Assembly: GCF_012277315.1 (NCBI RefSeq)
Contig: NZ_CP051157.1
Coordinates: 744,001 to 808,000, forward strand
Length of the DNA stretch: 64,000 bases
Direction of reading: 5' to 3'
DNA from: Wolbachia endosymbiont of Ctenocephalides felis wCfeJ
Lineage (GTDB): Bacteria; Pseudomonadota; Alphaproteobacteria; Rickettsiales; Anaplasmataceae
Below the pieces are notes generated by a model. The model worked only from the letters and a program-made list of their open reading frames with translations, was not told where the DNA came from and did not search any database. Below, one piece after another: positions 39,033-48,524 of the stretch. The translations under genes were made by a program, and so were the position numbers. Within the stretch, counting starts at the first letter, position 1; the number at the start of each line of letters is the position of its first letter.

Positions 39033-39106
39033 GGCTGGGGTGGAAGGATTCGAACCTTCGCATGGCGGTATCAAAAACCGCTGCCTTACCACTTGGCTAC
39101 ACCCCA
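39033..39106 (-). tRNA. tRNA-Gln (anticodon TTG)
   Basis: The reverse strand folds as a full cloverleaf: acceptor TGGGGTG/CACCCCA, D stem GCC...GGC, anticodon stem GCGGT/ACCGC with loop TTTTGAT giving TTG, and T-arm GAAGG TTCGAAT CCTTC. The 3' CCA appears to be encoded. The first base U with A72 is usual for tRNA-Gln. The cutA coding sequence overlaps its 5' end by 10 bases. Confidence 0.95.
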
Positions 39107-39432
39107 ATACTGCTTACATCAATAACATTATTAACCCAATTAGTAAAAGATTTATTTGTCTTTTCTATAGGTATTATTACAATAGCTGGCTGATCATAGG
39201 AATGCATTGCCTCGATTTTTTCCACAATCTTATCAATTTGATTACTTCTACTCTTCATGATTGCTATTGCTTCACAACTATTGTTAATTTTACCTTCCCA
39301 TAGATATAGAGAATTTACCTCGGGAAATATGTTCACGCATACAATTAACTTCTCGTTTAACAATTCTTCAGAAACCGTCTTAGCCTCCTTGGCATTTGAA
39401 AAAGTTGTATAAACTAAAACTAAATTATTCAC
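39097..39432 (-). CDS. cutA: CutA-family divalent-ion tolerance protein
   Basis: The 111-residue protein has the CutA trimer fold pattern: LVLVYTTFSNAKEAK, CVNIFPEVNSLYLWEGKI and SYDQPAIVIIPI. The family is linked to copper tolerance and signalling, with the exact role unsettled. Its last residues and stop codon lie inside the tRNA-Gln 5' end, so processing of the tRNA would remove the cutA stop from a read-through transcript. Confidence 0.9.
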   Translation of the reverse strand: MNNLVLVYTTFSNAKEAKTVSEELLNEKLIVCVNIFPEVNSLYLWEGKINNSCEAIAIMKSRSNQIDKIVEKIEAMHSYDQPAIVIIPIEKTNKSFTNWVNNVIDVSSIGV

Positions 39433-39578
39433 TTATAATCTACATAAACGCATTGCTACTATACTTTACTTAAATTTATTCATCAAGAGAAAATAGAAAG
39501 GGCTTCTTTTAAAATTCTGTTATTTCAACGTATGATGCTGAAATGCCTTATGGCTAAACGTTTAGTCAAAAAAACAAA

Positions 39579-39609
39579 AAAGGACGTTACTCAACGAGTA
39601 GCGTCCTTT
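39579..39609 (-). terminator. Intrinsic terminator after the WalE1-like locus
   Basis: On the minus strand GGACGCTACTC and GAGTAACGTCC form a stem around GTT and are followed by TTTTTTG and a further T run. It lies 27 bases beyond the stop of the broken gene, matching its transcription. Confidence 0.8.
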
Positions 39610-39635
39610 GGGAAAAAGCAGGAGTTGTTCTCTTA

Positions 39636-40906
39636 CTATTTCACATGTGGTTGGTTATTCTGCTGTTCAACGTCCTTATTAACATCTACTACTTGTGAAG
39701 AAGGCGATTGTTCCATCAGTTTGTTCCGAAGACCTGTTTTCTTCAAATTTGCATGAGCTTTAGTTATGTCTTCTAGGGAAGAACTTCTGGTTGGTGTAGA
39801 AGAACCAGATAAACCTCTTCCACTATCAGGGGAATCACTGCGAGCTGAATTTTCAGGCGCCTGAATAGGCTGCTTACCAGAAGGTTGTTTTCCTACTGTT
39901 GCAGTCTTATCAGCACTTTCAGGTAAAGTAGACTGCTCACCAGAAGCTGCTGTTGCAGTTGTACCAGCACTATAAATTGGATTATCAATATAAAAAGTGC
40001 TATTTTCTGCGCTTCTGCCTTCAGGAAAAACTTGATACTTAACTTCAGTTTGTCCTGATTTCTTGTCACCCTTAAACCATGATGGTATTTTGTTCAAAAG
40101 TGAAGTAGGCACTTTCACTGCCTTATGCTCCTTAGGATTGGGCAATACTGCTGTGCTACCATTAGTACTGTTAGAATTCAGTGAACTCATTGAACTGCTT
40201 CTTGATAAGCTGTTAGATTGCGAAGAATCCTTCTGAAAATCTTTATTACTATCAATGAGATCAGGATCAAGTTCCCGCTTTCCTAATAAAACAACACCTT
40301 GCGATTCTTGTTTCGGATACGGAATTCTCTCTAAATCAGATATGCTTGCACCTCTATCACTTATCTTCCTTCCCAAATTTTGAACGCCTTCCCCTATTTT
40401 TTCCAACGCAGAACTAGTTCCTTCTCTTGCTGCCTGTTTCAGAGAACTTGCAGCTTCTTTTACCGAGTCCTTAGCGGCATAGTACCAGCTTTAATTTTGC
40501 CAGCAGTATACCTTGCCCCTTCAACTGTTTTTTCTGCAGCATATTTGAAGCCTGCTTTTATTTCTGCCCTATGTCTCCATGCTAAGTAAGAAGCACCAAC
40601 TAAAACAGTAGCTGCTACTATTGTTGCAACTGCAATTCCAATTACTGGCAATACAGCGGCTGTAGCTGTTCCTGCAGCTGCAAAAGCTGACCAGTTAGTT
40701 GCAATAGCGTAACCTATCAAGCCAATTACTCACAGCCCGATAATACCACTGTTCCATCGGCTTTGCGCTTTTAATGACTTCACTTCTTTCTTTAATGATC
40801 GTATTTCTTGTTTTAACGAATCCTCTAAAGAAGAATGTGCAGTTTGAGCTACAACAGGACCTTGATTATTGTCATTAGTAAATTCATTTGCTTGATTCTT
40901 TGACAT
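39636..40906 (-). pseudogene. Broken gene resembling the actin-targeting effector WalE1 (synuclein-like region)
   Basis: Three pieces in order make one protein of about 420 residues: MSKNQANEFTNDNN with a coiled coil (40906-40730), then two hydrophobic segments and a region with AAEKTVEGARYTAGKIKAG, and finally KEAASSLKQAAREGTS and a Ser/Pro-rich tail. A TGA at about 40732 interrupts WNSGIIGL...VIGLIGYA (one base from TGG), and a frameshift at about 40475-40490 separates KIKAG from YYAAKDSVKEA. The KTVEGA-like repeats resemble alpha-synuclein, as reported for Wolbachia WD0830 (WalE1), which I also recall lying near hflK/degP. The identification is from memory, not a search. Confidence 0.7.
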
Positions 40907-41070
40907 TTTAAACCTCACTATTAATTAAATATATTAATATTGTACACCCTAAATTCTTAAATTAGTGTTAACGTGACTGTCAGGTTCATTTATTTGCGAA
41001 TAGTTATGCTTGACATACTTTATTGATAGCATGAAAAATAGAGGTGAGGGCTCTTTGAGCTAAAGTATTT

Positions 41071-41286
41071 ATGAGGTACACAAGAAAAACATTTATACTT
41101 TTTGTTATTACAGTTTTAACAACAATAGTTTTATCATTTTATTACTATAACAACCATCATGAAGACGTGGTGCACCTCAAAAATAACAACAACGAATTTA
41201 AAATAAAGCCAAAAAGTTCTGTAGAATCAACAATATCGCATAGAGAAAAGGAAGTGTATGATCATGTTCTCCAATCTGATAATTAA
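41071..41286 (+). CDS. Small hypothetical membrane-anchored protein
   Basis: The 71-residue protein has one N-terminal hydrophobic segment (FILFVITVLTTIVLSFYYY) followed by a polar tail with several asparagines and lysines. It has no recognised family. It lies just before the hflK promoter on the same strand. Confidence 0.5.
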   Translation: MRYTRKTFILFVITVLTTIVLSFYYYNNHHEDVVHLKNNNNEFKIKPKSSVESTISHREKEVYDHVLQSDN

Positions 41287-41304
41287 TTCGTAAATAAAAT
41301 AGTC

Positions 41305-41332
41305 TTGCATTTTCCTACTAAAGAAGTAGTAT
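41305..41332 (+). promoter_or_regulatory. Promoter of hflK-hflC-degP
   Basis: TTGCAT (41305-41310) and TAGTAT (41327-41332) are separated by 16 bp. The expected RNA start lies near 41339, which favours ATG 41361 as the hflK start. Confidence 0.5.
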
Positions 41333-41360
41333 TAGCGTATTAGTTATGGAATCAATCATT

Positions 41361-42395
41361 ATGTTTGATGAGAATAATCCTTGGAATCTGGGTAAGAAAC
41401 CTATAAGGAATAAAACTCCTAATAATGAAGATATTTTAAGTAAAATTATATCCGAGATAAGGTACTTTTTTAATGTCCTAACAAGAAACAGCGGCAAAAA
41501 GCCTTATTTAATTATTTTTGTTATTTTGTTCTTCTATGCTTGCACTGGCTTCTATATTGTTCATCCAAGTGAAGAAGGCATAGAACTTACTTTTGGCAAA
41601 TATTCTAACACAGAAACACCTGGCTTGCGCTATCACTTCCCTTACCCTATTGGCAAGGTCTTTAAAGTGAATGTCAAGGAAGTAAATCGTGAAGAAATAG
41701 GAGTCAGCAACTCTTATGGACGAGACACAGACCGCGGTGAAGGTGTGATGCTTACCGGAGATGAGAACATAGTCAACGTCAACTTTGAGGTCCAGTGGCG
41801 CGTTAGAGATGCTAAGGATTATTTATTCAAAGTGCGAGATTATACACCTGGTTTTAGTGTTAAAAATGCTGCAGAGAGTGCTATGAGAGAGATAATAGGT
41901 AAAAATACGATCTCTTTTGCACTTGGTCAAGGCAGACAAGAAATTCCTATAGACACTAGAACTTTATTGCAACAGATTCTTGATGGATACCAAATGGGCA
42001 TAGAAATTTTATCTGTCCAAATGAAAAAAATTGACCCGCCAGAAAAAGTAATTAGCTCATTTAGAGATGTGCAAAGTGCTCGTGCGGATAAGGAGCGTAC
42101 TATAAACGAGGCGTATGCTTATAGTAATGATATTATACCGCGAGCAAAAGGTGAAGCAATAAAGATAAAACTGGATGCAGAAGCATACGAGAATGAAATA
42201 ATAAATGAAGCAAAAGGTAATGCAAATCGCTTTTTGTCTCTCTATGAAGAGTATAAGCGAAATCCTTCTTTGGTTAAAAATCGTCTCTATCTTGAAACTA
42301 TGGAAAACATTTTCAGTAAAGTAGATAAATTTGTTGTAACCGATGATCTGAAAGGTATGTTTTCTTATTTACCTCTTGCAAATTTGGGAAAATAG
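41361..42395 (+). CDS. hflK: HflK, FtsH protease modulator subunit
   Basis: The protein starts MFDENNPWNLG, typical of HflK, with a membrane segment (YLIIFVILFFYACTGFYIV), an SPFH/band-7 domain (HPSEEGIELTFGKY) and coiled coil (RADKERTINEAYAYSND). With HflC it forms a cage around FtsH in the inner membrane. I use ATG 41361; a five-codon longer start at 41346 would be almost leaderless. hflC starts 2 bases after its stop. Confidence 0.92.
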   Translation: MFDENNPWNLGKKPIRNKTPNNEDILSKIISEIRYFFNVLTRNSGKKPYLIIFVILFFYACTGFYIVHPSEEGIELTFGKYSNTETPGLRYHFPYPIGKVFKVNVKEVNREEIGVSNSYGRDTDRGEGVMLTGDENIVNVNFEVQWRVRDAKDYLFKVRDYTPGFSVKNAAESAMREIIGKNTISFALGQGRQEIPIDTRTLLQQILDGYQMGIEILSVQMKKIDPPEKVISSFRDVQSARADKERTINEAYAYSNDIIPRAKGEAIKIKLDAEAYENEIINEAKGNANRFLSLYEEYKRNPSLVKNRLYLETMENIFSKVDKFVVTDDLKGMFSYLPLANLGK

Positions 42396-42397
42396 TT

Positions 42398-43270
42398 ATG
42401 CGCAGTAATATTAAAATTTCTTTTATTTCTGTATTCGTCATTCTGTTGATCGCTTTATCCAATTCAATGTTTGTGGTGCAAGAAACGCAGCAAGCAATAG
42501 TTATACAATTGGGTAAAGTGGTAAGAGATATTAAGGAAAGCGGTTTATATTTTAAGCTGCCATTTATAAATAACGTAGAATTTCTTGATAAGAGAGTTTT
42601 AGATTTAAGCCCTGATAAAACTCCAAGAGAAGTGATAACTGCAGACCAAAAACGGATCATAGTAGATGCCTATGCAAAATATAAAATAGTGGATCCTATC
42701 ACTTTTTACCAAGCTGTGAGAAGCGAATCAGGTTTAGTCAGAAGGCTATATCCAATCATAGAAGCTCACATAAGGGAAAACATAGTAAAATTTTCATTAA
42801 TTAGTTTGTTAAATGAAAAGAGATCAGAAGTTATGCAATTAATCCAGCGCGGAGTTTATTCTGAAGCTAGAAAATTTGGTATAGAAATAATAGATGTAAG
42901 AATTAAGAGAGCAGATTTACCAGAAGAAAATAGTTCTGCAATATTCCTTCGTATGCAAACTGAAAGGGCGAAAGAAGCAAAAGAAATCAGAGCAGAAGGT
43001 GAGCAAGCTGGGCAGGAAGTTAAATCAAAAGCTGATAAACAAAAGAGGGAAATTATTGCTAGTGCAATAAAAGAAGCCCATGAAATAAGGGGGCGTGGTT
43101 ATGCTGAAGCAACCAGAATTTATAATGAGGCGTTTAAGGTTGATGAAGAGTTTTTTAATTTTTACCGCTCTATGAGCGCTTACAATAAATCATTCGCTGG
43201 AAATAACACTAAATTTATACTTTCACCAAATAATAGTTTCTTAGATATTTTGAACAAGGGATGGAAATAA
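42398..43270 (+). CDS. hflC: HflC, FtsH protease modulator subunit
   Basis: The protein has an N-terminal anchor (ISFISVFVILLIALSNSMF), band-7 domain with QETQQAIVIQLGK and YAKYKIVDPITFYQ, and a coiled coil with RMQTERAKEAKEIRAEG. It partners HflK. The next gene, degP, begins 3 bases later, so the three form one operon. Confidence 0.93.
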   Translation: MRSNIKISFISVFVILLIALSNSMFVVQETQQAIVIQLGKVVRDIKESGLYFKLPFINNVEFLDKRVLDLSPDKTPREVITADQKRIIVDAYAKYKIVDPITFYQAVRSESGLVRRLYPIIEAHIRENIVKFSLISLLNEKRSEVMQLIQRGVYSEARKFGIEIIDVRIKRADLPEENSSAIFLRMQTERAKEAKEIRAEGEQAGQEVKSKADKQKREIIASAIKEAHEIRGRGYAEATRIYNEAFKVDEEFFNFYRSMSAYNKSFAGNNTKFILSPNNSFLDILNKGWK

Positions 43271-43273
43271 TTT

Positions 43274-44761
43274 ATGAGAAGTAAGATTTTATCTATATTT
43301 GTATGTTTCTTGATCTCATTTTCTTTGTATGCCGATATGTTCGATTGGGGTACAAAAAAAGCTGCAGACACCAATGTTTCTGTATGCAATTGTAATCAAG
43401 GACTTGCTGATCTAGTAGAAGAACTTATTCCTGCAGTTGTAAATATTTCAAGCGAACAGATTATCAAGCAGGAAAATAGTAACAGAGTTAGAGTTCCTTC
43501 TATACCAAGAAATGATTTTTTTGATGGTTTTAGAGAATTCTTTGAGCAATTTGACCAGTTTTTTATGGATAGGAGTCCTAATATTAACAGAGAGGTGGTG
43601 CTCCTTGGGTCTGGATTTATTATAGACAAAAGTGGAACTATCGTAACTAATTATCACGTTATTAAAAATGCTCAAGATATTACAGTCACTATGAATGATA
43701 ACACTTATTTCAAAGCAGAAGTCTTGGGCTATGACGCAAAAACTGATCTTGCTGTGCTTAAGATCAAGGCTGACAAAGATCTCTCTTTTGTGACGTTTGG
43801 TGATTCTGACAAAGCAAGGGTTGGTGATATGGTTATGGCAATAGGTAATCCATTTGGTCTAGGTAGTTCTGTCAGCACAGGAATTATATCCGCAAGGTCT
43901 AGAGATATTAGCATTGGTACCACGAATGAGTTTATTCAAACTGATGCTGCAATCAATAGAGGCAACTCAGGAGGGCCATTGTTTGATTTAAAAGGAAAGG
44001 TTATAGGTATTAATACCGCTATTTATTCTCCATCTGAGTCTGGCGGCAACGTAGGTATAGGCTTTGCTATACCCTCTAACTTAGCTACATCAATTATTGA
44101 CATATTAAAAAGTGGCAAAAAGATAAAACATGGTTGGCTTGGTGTACAAGTTCAGCCTATCACAAAAGAATTTGCAGAATCCTTGGGTTTAAAAGAGACA
44201 AAAGGTGCGTTAGTTGCAAATATAGTAAAAGATAGTCCCGCAGAAAAAGGAGGAATTAAAGTAGGTGATATATTACTAGAATTTGACGGCAAAAAAGTTG
44301 AGAGAATGACACAATTACCTTATATGGTTTCAAGAACTGAGCCTGAAAGGAAAGTGCCAATTAAGTTATTGAGAAAAGGCAAAGAAGTTAACATTAAGGT
44401 TGTTATTGGAGAGTCTGCAAGTGATAACCAAGACAACAATCAAGAAGAAAATGCGTCGACATCTGATTATATAGCTGGCTTAACCATTTCAGATCTGCCA
44501 AAAGAGTCAAAGGAAGGCAAAAGTGATGCTCCTACAAAGGGCATAATAATTACTAATGTAGATATTCATAGGAATCCTACATTACGTGACCTTAAAAAAG
44601 GAGATATTATTATGCAGATGAATGGGGTTGATGTAGAAAACGTTGAAAGTTTTCAAAATCAAATAAATTTAGCAAAAGAGAAAGGTAGTGAAAGAGCAAT
44701 AATGTTGCTTATTTACCGCAATGGAAATCAGTTTTTTACTTCAGTAAAGTTAAAAAAGTAA
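43274..44761 (+). CDS. degP: Periplasmic serine protease/chaperone DegP (HtrA)
   Basis: The protein has a signal peptide, a trypsin-like domain with the triad in TNYHVIKNA, KTDLAVLKI and GNSGGPLFD, and two PDZ domains (around WLGVQVQPITKE and the C-terminal GIIITNVDIHRNPT region). It degrades or refolds misfolded envelope proteins. The 495-residue length fits DO-type proteases. Co-transcription with hflKC joins membrane and periplasmic quality control. Confidence 0.95.
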   Translation: MRSKILSIFVCFLISFSLYADMFDWGTKKAADTNVSVCNCNQGLADLVEELIPAVVNISSEQIIKQENSNRVRVPSIPRNDFFDGFREFFEQFDQFFMDRSPNINREVVLLGSGFIIDKSGTIVTNYHVIKNAQDITVTMNDNTYFKAEVLGYDAKTDLAVLKIKADKDLSFVTFGDSDKARVGDMVMAIGNPFGLGSSVSTGIISARSRDISIGTTNEFIQTDAAINRGNSGGPLFDLKGKVIGINTAIYSPSESGGNVGIGFAIPSNLATSIIDILKSGKKIKHGWLGVQVQPITKEFAESLGLKETKGALVANIVKDSPAEKGGIKVGDILLEFDGKKVERMTQLPYMVSRTEPERKVPIKLLRKGKEVNIKVVIGESASDNQDNNQEENASTSDYIAGLTISDLPKESKEGKSDAPTKGIIITNVDIHRNPTLRDLKKGDIIMQMNGVDVENVESFQNQINLAKEKGSERAIMLLIYRNGNQFFTSVKLKK

Positions 44762-44782
44762 GTCATTTACTAAATCTACAAG

Positions 44783-44809
44783 ACAGCAGCGTCATGAACA
44801 CGCTGCTGT
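44783..44809 (+). terminator. Hairpin after degP
   Basis: ACAGCAGCGT and ACGCTGCTGT form a 10-bp stem with a 7-base loop, 22 bases past the degP stop. There is no T tract directly after it, so termination strength is unsure. Confidence 0.55.
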
Positions 44810-44876
44810 AGCACTCCAGCTTCTTCACAAACAGATCAAGATCTATATCTTACTCATTAAAATATATACAAAGGTC

Positions 44877-46409
44877 ATGAATAAAGTTAGCTTCCTAAAA
44901 TTCATTGAACTGTGCTTTCAAACGGTAGTGCCAGGATGTACATATAATGATTATCAGTATATAAAAGTTATAGCAGACAGCCTGGAAGCAGCAATCGCTG
45001 GCAAAGTGAGGCGAATAATATTCAATATGCCTCCACGTTCGATGAAGTCTATGTGCATCAGTGTCGCATGGCCCGCATGGATACTGGGAAATCAGCCAAC
45101 TGCAAGAATAATAGTTGCGAGTTATTCTCAATTGCTCAGCGAAAAACACTCGCTTGATACCAGGTGTATAATGCAATCGGATTGGTATCAAGAGTTATTT
45201 CCGGAGGTAGAACTATCTAAAGAGCAAAATACTAAATATAAGTTTCAAACAGTGCAGAGAGGATACAGAATCGCAACGTCTGTTGGAGGAACGTTAACTG
45301 GCGAAGGTGGTGATTTCATCATCGTGGATGATCCGCTAAGTCCTGCTCAAGCTTTGAGCGCGACGCTTAGAAAGCGTGCCACAAATTGGTTCGATCAAAC
45401 GTTAGTAACAAGGCTCAATGATAGAAAAAAAGGAGTAATCGTCCTTGTAATGCATAGGCTACATCAGGAGGATTTAACTGAGCACCTTCTCTCTAAGCCA
45501 AAAAACATATGGCATCATGTATGTTTACCGATGATTTCTGAAAATAATGAGATTATTTATTCAATGCATAATTATACTGATGTCATTTCAATACCTCCAG
45601 TTGCCCCAGTGCTCAGAGACTGTGGTCCAGAAAATTTAGCCACAAATGAATACACCAAACAGTTACATAATAAAGACTGGGCTCCAGTATCATGTGCTGG
45701 AATGACACCACCTTTATACTCAAGAGAAGAAGGTCAGTTGCTATATCCTCTAGATGAAGGAAAAGAAGAAGTTGAAATGATAAAAGCTGAACTTGGAAGT
45801 TATGCCTTTGCGGCTCAATATCAGCAAAATCCTATACCGCTTTCAAGTGGTATAATTAAAACAGAGTGGCTGAAGCACTATAGAAACTTTCCTGATGATC
45901 TCTTGCATATAACCCAAAGTTGGGACACTGCAGTTTCAACAAATAATACCAGCAACTTTAGTGTCTGTACCACTTGGACGAGAGTAAGCAATCAGTTTTA
46001 TTTACTTGATGTATATCGCGCAAAGCTTGAGTACCCAAAGCTTAAGGAGCAAGTTCTGCTCTTAGCAGCAAGATGGGCGCCGCATGCAATTTTGATTGAA
46101 ACAAAAGCAAGTGGTCAGCAACTGGTGCAAGAACTCAAGGTAAGTAGTGATTTACCAATTATTGAGATAATGCCACACGGTGATAAGCTCACTCGATTCC
46201 ACCAGATTGTTCCAATTATAGAGTCTGGGAGGGTTTTTTTGCCGCAGCAAGCAGTATGGCTCAATGATTTTGAGTGTGAAATTTTAATGTTTCCAGAAGC
46301 TCGCCATGATGATCAAGTCGACAGTACCGTGCAATACCTGCAGTGGGTGAGGGAAATCAACATCAGCATTCCAAGAATTCGGGATTTTGGTCCTGATAAG
46401 TGGTGGTAA
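44877..46409 (+). CDS. Phage terminase large subunit, copy 1 (phage WO-like)
   Basis: TerL packages phage DNA. The protein shows the ATPase region with a variant Walker A (FNMPPRSMKSM), Walker B FIIVDDPL, coupling motif VLVMHRLHQED, and the RNase-H-like nuclease with SWDTA, LIETKASG and HDDQVDS. Between MISENNEIIYS and YSREEGQLLYP it has about 50 residues encoded by a degenerate palindromic repeat (about 45577-45710). No other phage genes flank it, so it is an orphan from a decayed or rearranged prophage. It is a close paralogue of the gene at 56350-57831. Confidence 0.92.
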   Translation: MNKVSFLKFIELCFQTVVPGCTYNDYQYIKVIADSLEAAIAGKVRRIIFNMPPRSMKSMCISVAWPAWILGNQPTARIIVASYSQLLSEKHSLDTRCIMQSDWYQELFPEVELSKEQNTKYKFQTVQRGYRIATSVGGTLTGEGGDFIIVDDPLSPAQALSATLRKRATNWFDQTLVTRLNDRKKGVIVLVMHRLHQEDLTEHLLSKPKNIWHHVCLPMISENNEIIYSMHNYTDVISIPPVAPVLRDCGPENLATNEYTKQLHNKDWAPVSCAGMTPPLYSREEGQLLYPLDEGKEEVEMIKAELGSYAFAAQYQQNPIPLSSGIIKTEWLKHYRNFPDDLLHITQSWDTAVSTNNTSNFSVCTTWTRVSNQFYLLDVYRAKLEYPKLKEQVLLLAARWAPHAILIETKASGQQLVQELKVSSDLPIIEIMPHGDKLTRFHQIVPIIESGRVFLPQQAVWLNDFECEILMFPEARHDDQVDSTVQYLQWVREINISIPRIRDFGPDKWW

Positions 46410-46764
46410 GCCAATTGAATACACTCTAACATCCTAAATGTGGCTAAAAATTTCAAAGAAATTAAAGAATTATATATTGCACAATAAAATATCGATCGCT
46501 ATAATAAGCCTCATGGTAAAAGCTTTTATAGTGGTAAATGAAGAAAGACTTTTTTATTAGCCAATCAGTTTTAGGGAGCAGAAGTAAAAGTATATGGAAA
46601 ATCTAAAATTTGAAAAAAATAATAAAAGCATTATTGAAAAGATATAAAATATATGTTATACTATAAAAGTTTAGAATATTTTGTTGATAACTTTAGGATT
46701 AATAATTCTTCAATGTTTTGTACTATAAAATTAATTATGCGATTTAATAATTTGAGGAGCAAAT
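46410..46764 (+). promoter_or_regulatory. Intergenic region with promoter for the 46765 gene
   Basis: TTGAAA (46634-46639) and TATACT (46657-46662) are 17 bp apart and lie about 100 bases before the ATG. Otherwise the gap is very AT-rich, and no gene is seen in it. Confidence 0.55.
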
Positions 46765-48099
46765 ATGACAGATGAGTTTACTAACGATAATAATAATTTA
46801 AACGATAGCTCAATCAATAAAGCGAAGCTTGCAGCAGAGGAATTTGAAAAGCAAGAAAAAATTAGGAAGCTCAAGGAAGCCGCAGAAGAAATTAAGAACC
46901 ATGCGAATAAAAAGCGTGAGGAGATAGAAAACGAAGCGTACAGATGTGTTGAAAGTTTATTATCAGATGTAGATCTAAACTTTAGGCGGAGTCATAGTAG
47001 TAGAGCATTTGATTCAGAGTTTTATCCTGAGGAAGAGGAAGAAGAGGACCAAGGATACTTTACAGATAGCGTAGTTGATTTCCTTATGAAACTTTTTAAG
47101 TTTTTTAACTTTATGGATAGTGAGATTGGGTTCGATGCCGATTCACAGGCTTATGTCATGGCTATGGAGGAAAAGAAACAAAACCTAATTGCTGCAATCA
47201 TGAAGCTTATTAGGGATAAAGCGATAGAACTAATTAGAAAAATTCTCGCGAAGGATTTGAGTTTTAAAGAGAGAGTGGAAAAAGAAATAAAGGAATTGTG
47301 GGAAAAAATAAAAAGCGGTGATCTATCTGAAGAAGAGGAAGCAGCAATATTGGAAAGATTGCAGACTCTTGAAAATTTGAAGTTGCGTTTGCAAATGTTC
47401 GCAGTTGGTTGGGTTATTGTCATGCTCTCAGAGCTGTTGTCAGTTGAACTCAAAGCTTCAGTAGAAATAGAAGTGGATGAAGATAAAAAAGAAGAAAAAA
47501 TCCCATCAAAAGAAAAAGAAACAACTAAAGAGGCCTATGGAAAAGTAGAAGCTAAGATAGAAGTAACTGAAAAAGAAATGCCTAAGATTATCGTTCCTGC
47601 TTCCATACTTGATCGTTCATCTGGAGTTGCAAGGCCAATTTCTTTGACTCCAGCAGAGCGCGATCTTTTACCAGATTTTCTGAGGAAAGGATTGCCTCCT
47701 ATCTTCAAAGATGATATGAAGATAGAGAATCGTGAGGCACCAAAGCAAAGTGAAGTAAAACAAGAGAATAAACAAGCAGAACCGAAACCTGCAGAGCAGC
47801 CTAAAGAGAAGAAGCCAGAGGTGCGAGATGATGATATTTATAAATGCAGAGGTGATTGGACAGAAGTGAAGAATGAAGATAATAATGTTACATATGGAAA
47901 AGGTTCAGGACTGCCTGCTCACAGCTCTGTTGCTGACTGTGAATATGATTTTACATCTGGCTTTTCTCGTGATCTTGAGAATGGACCTAAGCAAAGTTCC
48001 GTCAAGAATGTTGAAGGAAAAGTTTTATCAGGAGTGACTAACATAAAAGTTGATAAATATGTAGAGGGTCAATCAGTAGGAAAAGGGCCGAGTGACTAG
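46765..48099 (+). CDS. Charged hypothetical protein with one hydrophobic segment (effector-like)
   Basis: I do not recognise a function. The 444-residue protein begins MTDEFTNDNNN, sharing the [DN]EFTNDNN motif with the start of the WalE1-like broken gene. Residues 25-65 form a lysine/glutamate-rich helix; a hydrophobic segment (LQMFAVGWVIVMLSELLSV) lies near residue 215-235; the C-terminal half is proline- and lysine-rich (KQAEPKPAEQPKEKKPE) with little expected fold. GAGGAG precedes the ATG. I infer a secreted or membrane-linked accessory protein. Confidence 0.65.
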   Translation: MTDEFTNDNNNLNDSSINKAKLAAEEFEKQEKIRKLKEAAEEIKNHANKKREEIENEAYRCVESLLSDVDLNFRRSHSSRAFDSEFYPEEEEEEDQGYFTDSVVDFLMKLFKFFNFMDSEIGFDADSQAYVMAMEEKKQNLIAAIMKLIRDKAIELIRKILAKDLSFKERVEKEIKELWEKIKSGDLSEEEEAAILERLQTLENLKLRLQMFAVGWVIVMLSELLSVELKASVEIEVDEDKKEEKIPSKEKETTKEAYGKVEAKIEVTEKEMPKIIVPASILDRSSGVARPISLTPAERDLLPDFLRKGLPPIFKDDMKIENREAPKQSEVKQENKQAEPKPAEQPKEKKPEVRDDDIYKCRGDWTEVKNEDNNVTYGKGSGLPAHSSVADCEYDFTSGFSRDLENGPKQSSVKNVEGKVLSGVTNIKVDKYVEGQSVGKGPSD

Positions 48100-48293
48100 A
48101 TTAAAATGATAGAGAAAGGAGGCTAGGTCTTTATTGAATATGATAATGGACAATGTCATTCCAGCACATGGCGCTGAGATCTAGAAGTATAAATGATGGT
48201 GAATAAAAATTTTTGAAAAAAATATAAAAAAGTGTTTGCACTGAAATTCATTTTGAGTACACTAATTGCATAATATTTTTACTAGGAGGCAGT

Positions 48294-48488
48294 ATGTATA
48301 GTAGTAATGGTGGCAAAGGTTTTAGGGAACAAGCTGAACAGTGGAAGCGTGAAAATACAAACCCAGGTGGTGGGGCATTGTTAAAAGTTAAAGGAGCAAG
48401 GATTGATAATCATAGTGAGGCACTAAAAGACGTACGGGAGAAGAGAAATCAGTCCGAGCAATCTGGCAGCTCTATGAGGCGAAGTTAA
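48294..48488 (+). CDS. Small hydrophilic hypothetical protein
   Basis: The 64-residue protein (starts MYSSNGGKGFREQAEQWKR) has no recognised domain. It has a strong AGGAGG site at the right distance and TTGCAC with TACACT 16 bp apart about 40-60 bases upstream. It lies 36 bases before a larger gene that also has an AGGAGG site, so the two are probably one operon. Confidence 0.55.
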   Translation: MYSSNGGKGFREQAEQWKRENTNPGGGALLKVKGARIDNHSEALKDVREKRNQSEQSGSSMRRS

Positions 48489-48524
48489 AAAATAGTTATT
48501 TAAAGTAAAAGTATAGGAGGTGGT

